A stretch of DNA of 64,000 nucleotides from Trigonopsis variabilis. Taxonomy: Eukaryota > Ascomycota > Trigonopsidomycetes > Trigonopsidales > Trigonopsidaceae. A program made the translations under genes and the position numbers. The notes beneath the pieces are model-generated. The model saw only the letters and a list, made by a program, of their open reading frames with translations. It did not search any database and had not been told where the DNA came from. Positions 56,201 through 64,000 of this stretch are shown here, in pieces. The DNA lies in contig PPXM03000003.1 in NCBI GenBank assembly GCA_003707065.3, forward strand, positions 930,001-994,000. Reading direction: 5' to 3'. How positions within the stretch are numbered: the first letter of the stretch is position 1; each line of letters starts with the position of its first letter.

Positions 56201-57780
56201 CAGTCTACCATTCACGCGTTGAGGCTAGAGATTGTGTTCTCAAACAAATTTAAGAATGAAACCAACATGTATGTGGTGTGCGTCTTGATCAATATGCTAA
56301 TCCATTCAGAGATCTCTACACCCAGGTCCACGGAGAACCCGAAGAGATCGCCAGAGTCTATGTCATCAAGTTTTTCAACAGTCTTGAGAGTTCTGATCCA
56401 AGCCAAGTGAAATTTGGTGAATTTATCATTGATTGGATCTTCAATAGTGAAGAATGTGTCACATTCAAACCCTTGGCTTCAAATGAAAATAACGAACATA
56501 CCAGAATCCTCTTGTTCCAGATGATAATGGTTGTAATGCATTCAATTGATTATAAACCCTCAGAACGCCTCGTCCGCTATTTTTATCATCAACTGATAAA
56601 GGAGCCAAGCCCGTTGGTACGAACTTACTTGGAATGGCAAGTTGCTCTCTCGTCAACCACGTCCTCAGATCTTGTCGATTTGTATCTCGAAAAGCTTAAA
56701 GATTGGGATATCCCGTCAAGGTATAGCACCACCTTGCATCTTATTGGGGAATTGATTGGTCGTCATGTGATAGCCATTGATAAAGGCGACTATTATTACC
56801 AATATTTGAATCTCCTAATACCTTATGCTACAAGCAACCGTGCTCTTGTCCGTCATTCTGCTTTGTCGATGATTTCTGCAGTTGTTCCTCTCACCGCAAA
56901 GAACCATATTGATCTTCCTTTTGCTCAACTCTTGGACAATATTTACCGACTTATTTCTGAAAATCCTGTGTCGCGACAATTCAAGCTGGGAGATGACTGT
57001 ATCTGGGACATTAAAAAAGATCTGACTTTGACCGGGATCTGCGGGGGTGTTGTGTCTCGAATTGGAAAGAAAACTTTCGACCGATTCCTTCCTCTTTGGC
57101 TGTTGAACCTCGCCGGGAGTGAATTCAAGCAAAATCTTCCTTTGGGCCATGATTACAAACTCACTCCTAATCCGAGCAATAAAATACAAGTCGGTTCTGG
57201 AATCATGAAGACAATTACTGCGTCCCAGCAAGGCGCTCCTTTACAGACAAAGAGTGGACTCTGGAGCGACTCCCTTGATAACCATGGCTCCACCCGAGAC
57301 GTTACTTCAAGACGAGGTGATCTGATTTTGGTTGCAAGTCTAGTCGATAAACCTCCTAACCTCGGTGGGATCTGCCGACTTTCCGACGTCTTGGGTGCAA
57401 AGCTGCTCTGCCTAGACGACCTCGCGGTCACGGAATCTTCCGAGTTCAAATCTGTTGCAGTTACAGCCGACCAATGGATGCCTATGGCTGAAGTCAAAAC
57501 TTCTGACTTGAGTCAGTATATGCTCGATAAAAAGAAGCAAGGCTATACCCTAATTGGACTAGAACAGACTGATAAAAGCGTTGTCTTGTCAAATGCCTAC
57601 AGGTTTCCTCAGAAATCTCTCATTCTCCTTGGCCGAGAAAGAGACGGCATCCCGGCTGACTTGCTTGCTATTCTTGATGTATGCATCGAGATCCAGCAAG
57701 TGGGAGTAGTTCGCTCCATGAATATCCAGACAGCAGCGGCCGTCATTGTGCATGCCTATTCCTCGCAGCACTGTAGATGA
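53280..57780 (+). CDS. TRM3: tRNA (guanosine18-2'-O)-methyltransferase Trm3 (TARBP1 type)
   Basis: Trm3 makes Gm18 in the D-loop of cytosolic tRNAs. Exons are 53280-56015, 56057-56268 and 56310-57780, with two 41-nt introns, giving 1472 residues (yeast Trm3 has 1436). Most of the protein is an alpha-solenoid. The SpoU/SPOUT catalytic domain occupies the last 150 residues: ILVASLVDKPPNLGGICR (motif 1), LILLGRERDGIPADLL (motif 2) and VRSMNIQTAAAVIVHAY (motif 3). The ATG at 53280 is the first in frame; one at 53352 (MAMSNKQDP) is possible. Confidence 0.94.
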
Positions 57781-57913
57781 CCTACAGAAATTTTTCGCAA
57801 CTGTATATAATTCATCATAGATTGTACTATACAAACCATCGATGCCTACCAAATGCATTGTAGAGAGAGAGTATCATAGTATCGCATTTCTCCCGCAGAA
57901 ATGCCTTTTGAGT

Positions 57914-59669
57914 CTAACATTGGATATTTTCAAGAAGTTTTAGAACATCTTTCTTAAGAGTGGGTTTCTCTTTGGCGGGAACCCACGCACAAGCTTCGAC
58001 CACAGAAGTGGCCTCCATGACTGTCAGCACTTCTTCAATAGGACCGCTTTTAACGTCATCGGGAAGTCTATACAGTACTAACAATAAAGTCTCCAGAAGT
58101 AGTTGCAAACTGATTTGAGACTCTTTCTCGGAACGAATCCCTTCAATAGCAGCAGCGATTAGTTCTTCTCCTATACAAATAGCTAATGGAGAAGAGTTGG
58201 ACTGTCTTCTAAGTTGTATGAGGCATCCAATATTACGAGCTGTAGCAGAAGCCATCTCTCGGACATTTTTCCGGGAGTCCATGAGCCCTGTTGCTATCAT
58301 ATCTATGACTAAGTGGGACATTTCGGCATCCATGAATAGATGGGAAATCAAAGGGGAGTCGAAGAGATTGCAGATTAAGCGTAACGCAACGAGAGTAAGT
58401 TTAAAATAAGGTTCCTGGCGCACCTTGATTAGAATAGTATTCAACACTCTCATCTCATTCTCCTCTAAGAACCAAGAGCTGATTCTTGTATCTATAGCAG
58501 CTAAGCGAAGAAGATCGACATAAGGAAATGCCTGTTCGGAAGGACGACTGAAGGCAAAAATGAGGCCTTCAGACCAGGTATTGATCCCTCTGATCGGGTC
58601 CTCACGAAGACCCTCTTCATTCATGTGCTTAATGTGTTCTAGCATTGAGAAAACTGTATCTAGCGAAATTCCATAGTTCTTGAAAAGATCCTCAAGTTTG
58701 TTCAAATCTGTGTACTGACGGAAAAAGATGTAAGTCAACGAGATGTAGTTCAACGAAATGCCTAATTGTTCGTGCGGATGCGAAGGAAAAGCTTCGATAG
58801 ATAGGAGTTTGATACCGGTAATCAGATCTTCCACCTTGGTTCCTTCCCATTCATCAATCTTATGTCCCGTTACATATGACATAAAAGTAGGAATGGCCTG
58901 GACTTCAAGGTCGAAGGAGATATCTTTACACTCGTCGAGATCGACTTTGATGAAGACTAGACGGGGGTGTTTTGCGGCTAATTGCGCATATGATTGAGAG
59001 ATCGCCGCGCAGGACGACAAGGAAGACCGGGTATAGAGAACTATGCTACCAGTATTGGTCCGACAAAGATGATCTAGAACAAAACCAGAGCGGACAGGTG
59101 TAACTTTTCCAGGCTGGTGAGTAGGAATGGATTCACTTTTATGTTGTTGAGAAGCTGGATTGGGGATCTGAGCTGTAGTGATAGGCCTCAACGTCCTTTC
59201 GATGACTGGCCGCAGCATTTGCCCAAAGGGAGTCTTTAGAACCGATTCTGGCAGGCTTGATATTTCGGCTGGGATGTCCTTTCCAACAAGAAACTGGCAT
59301 AAATCCTCAGTAAAGTTATTGCAGTTATGTGTAAACAAATCATAAGACTCTGGGGTATATATTGATCTTAGGGAATCTACGTATTCATCGATCACATCCC
59401 GGGGCAAACCAGTGGAACCCATTTCAATGATTTTGACCGGATTACCATGGTGAGATTTGCCAGCACCAGTAGCTTGTATACCGTGACCAAAAAATAACTC
59501 GATATCACGATCTAGGACCACGCTTGTGTGCCATATTCCATCTATTCGGAACCCAAGCAGACCTTCAGACATTTGAGAAGCCATACCTAACAGTAAGATT
59601 CCACAATATATGTCAAATCATACCTCTAGAGAGATCATACACATATAAATCGACTCTAATTTCACTCAT
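57914..59669 (-). CDS. PPPDE (DeSI) - thioredoxin - PUL domain fusion protein
   Basis: Exons are 59669-59624 and 59586-57914, with a 37-nt intron, giving 572 residues. The PPPDE/DeSI peptidase fold has its catalytic pair: His35 in GIWHTSVV and Cys104 in FTHNCNNFTEDL. A thioredoxin-like domain follows at about 185-290 (FVLDHLCRTNTGSIVLYTRS, VFIKVDLDEC, AIPTFMSYVTGHK). The first cysteine of the usual CxxC is Ser here (SLSSC), so it looks monothiol or redox-inactive. The C-terminal 270 residues are a PUL armadillo domain of the Ufd3/PLAA (Cdc48-binding) type. A role in ubiquitin/SUMO processing at Cdc48 is inferred. Confidence 0.88.
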
Positions 59670-60182
59670 TACTGGATCTTCTAGCCAGGTGGCGGTAGTT
59701 ATATGCTGCTTGTCATTCGGATGTCCATGGTTGCCATGCGATGACGAGTCCTATCGCCGTCCTAGTAAAACGCGTCTCACAGGTTCAAGGGTCATATTTG
59801 TTTCTCGATAGACTGAAAATGGAATTAAAAATAATGGGTATTCGATGGTTAGCTCAATGATCACATCGTATAGCTCCAGTACGGCAGTAGTTGAAAACCA
59901 AATCAAGCTTCCTATACGCATCATTAAAGTGACACTCACGGTATAATACAATATAGAGGGATCGAGAAGAAAACAATGATCGCAAGGATCGTTCGTAGTT
60001 ACACGTTGAGTCTTTTTATTGTTAGAATAGTTGATATCATTATCGCTGTGTCACTCCGCGGTAAATTTGCTTCTCTCATCTCCAATAATAGTGACAAGGT
60101 TTTGTACGGCCCGATACAGTGACTCCTGTCAGCTTTTGGCCAGCACCACCTCCCCTATCACCTTCGCTTTAATTCTTATCTC
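59670..60182. other. Divergent promoter region, PPPDE fusion / GDA1
   Basis: This 513-bp spacer has one ACGCGT at 59770-59775 and a CT-rich part before the GDA1 start. No gene is seen. Confidence 0.35.
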
Positions 60183-61691
60183 ATGAGCTTGCCGCTCTCT
60201 AGAGGAGGTGCTTCTTCATCGTCATTGGGGATATTTTCGAATCCACGACAGAGGTCTCATTCAGATCCGTTTGCTAAGTTTAAACGACAGTCGCATTCAT
60301 CATTTATGCCTCAACTATCTAAAGTCAAGTCTCGGGTCTGGATAGCGATTGGCGTTTTCACTTTGATTTTATTTGGTTTTGTTTTCGCCCGATCAGGAAG
60401 TCACGTTTCTACATCGTCAGCTTCATGCAAATATGAATATGTCCTGATGGTCGATGCTGGGTCTACTGGATCTCGAATCCACGTCTATGAGTTTGATACT
60501 TGTGAACCAGTGCCGAAGTTGGTGAATGAAGTATTTGAAATGATAAAACCAGGCTTGTCAGCATATCCTGATGACCCTACGGCGGCTGCTAAATCGTTGG
60601 ACCCCTTGCTGGATCTCGCAGTTAAGAGTATCCCCAAGGAATCTCAAGGCTGCAGCCCAATTGCAGTTAAAGCAACTGCAGGGTTGCGACTTTTAGGAGA
60701 AGAGAAATCAGCTGCTATTATTAAAGCCGTGCGCCAGCATTTGGAGAATGATTATCCTTTTCCTGTGGTTGATAATGAAGGAGTTTCTATCATGGACGGA
60801 AAAGATGAAGGTGTTTATGCTTGGATCACACTCAACTATCTGCTGGGAAATATTGGAACCTCGGAGAGAACGCCTACAGCTGCCATCTTTGATTTAGGTG
60901 GAGGATCGACTCAGATTGTGTTTGAACCAACTTTCTCCCAAGACGAAAGCCTTGCTCCCGGAGACCATCGCTACACTCTCACATTTGGTGGGCGCGAATT
61001 CATTCTATATCAACATTCTCATCTTGGCTATGGCCTCATGGAAGCTAGAAAGAAGGTCCACCAATCGGTGGTCCGCAATAGCATGGCCGCTGGAATCCAG
61101 GGTGGGGCTTTGATAAACCCATGCATGCCTCCCGGTCTATTCAAAGAAATCGAAGTGACACTTGATGACAGCTCCGACTTGTACAATATGACTGGCCCTT
61201 CTGATTTCAGTGCCAGCCTTTGTCGAGGTCTCACTGAAGGCATCCTGGCTAAAGATGCTGAATGTCCTCTACCCCCTTGCTCTTTTAATGGTGTCCATCA
61301 ACCGGCACTCACCAAGACATTTGCAAAGGAAGATATCTATATCTTCTCTTATTTCTATGATCGCACTGCTCCTTTAGGAATGCCTCATTCGTTCACCTTA
61401 TCTGAACTCAAGGACTTGACCGACAAAGTCTGCAGAGGTCGAGATGGTTGGGAGCCCTTCTCAGCCTTTGAGACCGCAGCAGCTGATCTGGGAGAGGAGC
61501 CTGAATGGTGCCTCGACCTCAACTTCATGGTTTCTATCCTGCACCAGGGATATGATATTCCTATGGATCGTTTAGTGAAGATTGCAAAGAAAATTCAAGG
61601 TAAAGAATTAGGCTGGTGCTTGGGAGCCTCTTTACCGCTGTTAGACCACCAGAATGGAGGCTGGAGGTGCCGTTTGCACCAGGATTCCTAA
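60183..61691 (+). CDS. GDA1: Golgi guanosine diphosphatase
   Basis: Gda1 converts GDP to GMP in the Golgi lumen, allowing GDP-mannose import for glycosylation. This single exon gives 502 residues. It is a type II protein: a short basic cytosolic part, then the anchor VWIAIGVFTLILFGFVFA at about 51-68. The apyrase conserved regions are all present: VDAGSTGSRIHVYEF, KATAGLRLL, DGKDEGVYAWITLNYLLG and AIFDLGGGSTQIVFE. The C-terminal WCLGASLPLL block closes the family pattern. No intron is needed. Confidence 0.96.
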   Translation: MSLPLSRGGASSSSLGIFSNPRQRSHSDPFAKFKRQSHSSFMPQLSKVKSRVWIAIGVFTLILFGFVFARSGSHVSTSSASCKYEYVLMVDAGSTGSRIHVYEFDTCEPVPKLVNEVFEMIKPGLSAYPDDPTAAAKSLDPLLDLAVKSIPKESQGCSPIAVKATAGLRLLGEEKSAAIIKAVRQHLENDYPFPVVDNEGVSIMDGKDEGVYAWITLNYLLGNIGTSERTPTAAIFDLGGGSTQIVFEPTFSQDESLAPGDHRYTLTFGGREFILYQHSHLGYGLMEARKKVHQSVVRNSMAAGIQGGALINPCMPPGLFKEIEVTLDDSSDLYNMTGPSDFSASLCRGLTEGILAKDAECPLPPCSFNGVHQPALTKTFAKEDIYIFSYFYDRTAPLGMPHSFTLSELKDLTDKVCRGRDGWEPFSAFETAAADLGEEPEWCLDLNFMVSILHQGYDIPMDRLVKIAKKIQGKELGWCLGASLPLLDHQNGGWRCRLHQDS

Positions 61692-61870
61692 AATATGCTG
61701 GTTGTACTTTAGCAGTCCAGGCTTGGCTCAGACCCATAATCCTTTGTACTATCGGGAACATATAGACTTTTATATAGTGATTACATACATAAACATTTTG
61801 CAGTCGTACAAATTCTCTCGGCAAGTCTATTATACACATCAAGATACCACATTGTATCCGAATCATCACT

Positions 61871-63237
61871 CTAGATAAGAACCCCGAGTGCTTGTCCCGC
61901 AAAGCTATCCGTTCTAACCCACCCGCCTAATTGTTGGGTTTGCATATCCACATCGATACGAAGTTCTTCGAGTCGCTTCTTAAACATATGAACTTCCCGT
62001 CCTATTTCTTCACAGCTTCGTCTTTTGATGTGATGGGTCGTTCCTGAGAGCATGCGGACTTCTTGTTTAGCCATAGGCAACAAGGATTCAAGAGTTCTCA
62101 CGAGTGGAAGTCCAGAGGCAGCGTTAATCACCGTGGAGAGGATCTCATTTCCAGAATCGGATGGATGGGTGAGAAGTCTTCTGCAGATACTGGCCACATC
62201 TATAGACCACTCGCTTCCATGTTTGACGCCATTCTCCAAAAAGAACGTTATCCAGGCCTTTAAACATTCTTTTTCAAGTTTTGCCTTTGAACTTGTAGAA
62301 TTTCTGTTCACCCTGCTCAGGATTTCTTGGATTAACGACTCCAAACAGTCCGGCGCCTGACGATTCAGTTCCGAGAGAAGCGGACTCAGCATTATGACCA
62401 TAGGAGGAATCAAATCCGGATTTGGACGGCCTGTGCTTAAGGGAATCATTATATTTTGATCCAGAAAAGCCTCAACAGCTAAGGAGTCATCTTCATGCCA
62501 AGCATCAATCATATTTTGAACGATTCCCCAGTATTCTTTGCCATAATCCGAGTTATCACCAGTTTTTATGGCTTTTTGAGGATCTGCACGTCTTAGACGC
62601 CTCCATTTCCTATAAATGTCCTTAATCTTCGATCTAAATAAAGAAGCATGGCCTTCTTCTGTCTCATCTTGAGCCTTCCTTCTCTCTTGAAGAGCCTCTG
62701 GGGTATAAAATATCCAATAGCGCTCATAAAGCCATTGTAGAGCGCGATTACAGGCGTGTCGTAGGACGGATAGAGAAACCAAAGATTCATGAGTACACGC
62801 ATGTCTCAGCTCGACGAAAAAAGCAGGTAGCCCGCACGATTGTGCTAGATGGTATAACGGCAAAGCGTATTTGGATTCCTGAGCAGCGTCGAGAAGGCCA
62901 TTTACGAATCTTTTCGTTAGCAATGAAGAACATTTTCAATCCATACCGGACTAAAGCCATACCATAGGCTAGACGAGTAGAGTAACAATCAGAATCCGGC
63001 CTGTCATTCAAGGTACATGATACTAGTTGTGCAGTCGATTCGATAGAATGAGGCAGGAAAGCTCGAGTCGAATAAGCCTTTGTCTTTTTTTCGTTAGAAG
63101 ACAAACACATGAGTACATACTTTTTCAACCCCGCGTCGGCGCAGTAGAGGATTCGATGAATATAAAAGCTTATATAATGATGATATATCCTTATTTGTCC
63201 GAAAAGCAACGACTTTAGGCTGCCTTTGTCGAGGCAT
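61871..63237 (-). CDS. LAS1: Pre-rRNA ITS2 endonuclease Las1
   Basis: Las1 cleaves ITS2 at the C2 site in 27S pre-rRNA, working with the Grc3 kinase. Exons are 63237-63121, 63083-62947 and 62909-61871, with two 37-nt introns, giving 430 residues. The HEPN domain reads LPHSIESTAQLVSCTL, LAYGMALVRFVNGLLD and ELRHACTHESLVSL; the last holds the R-x4-H nuclease motif (Arg120, His125). The start at 63237 (MPRQRQPKVVAFRTNKD) fits the family. An in-frame ATG at 63315 would add 26 residues. Confidence 0.93.
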
Positions 63238-63900
63238 GAATGAAAATTCAGGAACTTGTGATACTGCTAGAGTAAATTCAGGTCCATGACCTACCGTGAA
63301 AGCTTTCTCTGTCATAGTCCCCTGCTCGATTATGAGGCAAGGCTGGAATTGGGATAATCATTTTAGTTACAAAAGGACGTATAGCTAATTCTTTTTTACT
63401 AGCGGCTTAAATGCCCCACGTTTGTGAGCCATCGAGTAAGATTTTTGTGGTCGAAGAACTCCCTTTTTTTTTCAAGACTTCATCCTACTTTTTCGGTAGA
63501 CTCGCCGAGTAATGACACGACATGATGGAATATGAGATAATATCGCTTGTTGGCGGCTCTTCTTTAACATGAGCGAAGAGTCCTCACAGGTGATGACGGC
63601 ACACTATATGGGTGGGGACTGGTACACTCGATTTGACCAATCGAGAACTCTTGTAGTGGTTTAAATATGTAGGAATCACAACAGAGCTTTTACTAATAAG
63701 AATTTATGCGTTTGATCGCTTAAAAAGCCAATCTCTTTAGGTGACTCACTAGTCATCGAACGTTTCGTCCCTTCTTTCTTATCAAGCCTGAACAACAGCA
63801 CGTCGCTTGTTTCCACTTGTATACGACTTGGCCATTGAGAAGAAGCTGTTAAGAAGACCAGAAGATAATAATTTCTTAATAATAAAGACTGGGATCGAAT
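63238..63900. other. Divergent spacer LAS1 / right-edge gene
   Basis: This 663-bp spacer contains a T-rich patch near 63460-63475 and no recognisable gene on either strand. The first 78 bp are in frame with LAS1. Confidence 0.4.
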
Positions 63901-64000
63901 ATGGTAAGATCGGAACGCGGATCGCCTGATCAAACGGACGAATCGGACAATGAACCGAGCAGTATTGTTAGTCCTGAAGAAACAGACTCGGACGATCTGG
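63901..64000 (+). CDS. 5' end of an unrecognised gene (continues past window)
   Basis: A frame opens at the ATG at 63901 and stays open to the window end (33 codons). It is rich in Ser, Asp and Glu (SPDQTDESDNEPSSIVSPEE), suggesting an acidic disordered N-terminus of a nuclear or regulatory protein. There is too little to identify. Confidence 0.4.
   Translation, partial: MVRSERGSPDQTDESDNEPSSIVSPEETDSDDL

Noticed and set aside
59770-59775. ACGCGT in the PPPDE/GDA1 spacer as a cell-cycle box
   Set aside because: It is a single copy, and neither neighbour is a replication gene. The hexamer also occurs by chance in coding parts of PAN2 and TRM3.

Overview
This window is nuclear DNA from a fungus, almost certainly Dikarya. 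It holds fungal-only or fungal-typical genes: ATG15 autophagy lipase, RKM5, a TCO89-like TORC1 subunit, HAL2, TRM3 and a UFD1-like zinc-finger protein. Genes lie on both strands, closely packed, at moderate GC. They are interrupted by very short GT-AG introns. I could place 47 introns by reading frame; all measure 32 to 50 nt (mean about 39), and most carry a CTAAC/CTAAT-like branch site just before the acceptor. I cannot fix the phylum from the sequence alone. The standard genetic code fits all genes.

Layout: 1-5.1 kb holds the 3' end of an unknown gene, then DNA polymerase alpha (POL1) on the minus strand, sharing a promoter region with ATG15 (5.6-7.2 kb). From 7.3 to 19.2 kb come a TMEM135-like membrane protein, ISA2 (mitochondrial Fe-S assembly), a VPS9-domain Rab GEF, CDK11, NDUFAF7 (complex I assembly), PAF1, RKM5 and a UCH deubiquitinase. 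From 19.2 to 41.8 kb come SCC2 (cohesin loader), the TCO89-like gene, PAN2, mitochondrial ribosomal uL6m, HAL2, a C3HC zinc-finger protein, GLTP, GPHR, eIF4G and an RRM protein. From 41.9 to 52.4 kb come a D-2-hydroxyacid dehydrogenase, a small orphan ORF beside a 282-bp inverted-repeat element, a UspA protein, ECHS1, a cysteine-rich protein, KIN17, the UFD1-like protein and a small secreted or membrane cysteine-rich protein. From 53.3 kb to the end come TRM3, a PPPDE-thioredoxin-PUL fusion, GDA1, LAS1 and the first codons of an unknown gene.

Nearly all genes are conserved housekeeping loci: DNA replication and cohesion, transcription elongation, mRNA decay and translation, tRNA and rRNA maturation, mitochondrial biogenesis, and lipid or vesicle traffic. 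There is no operon logic. Many genes form divergent pairs with short shared promoters. I saw no rRNA, tRNA, CRISPR or recognisable autonomous transposon. The less ordinary parts are three stretches of about 0.9-1.3 kb without genes (39.4-40.7, 43.2-44.4 and 52.3-53.3 kb). Two of them carry strong inverted repeats: 94-bp arms at 44180-44461 and 27-bp arms at 52443-52506.
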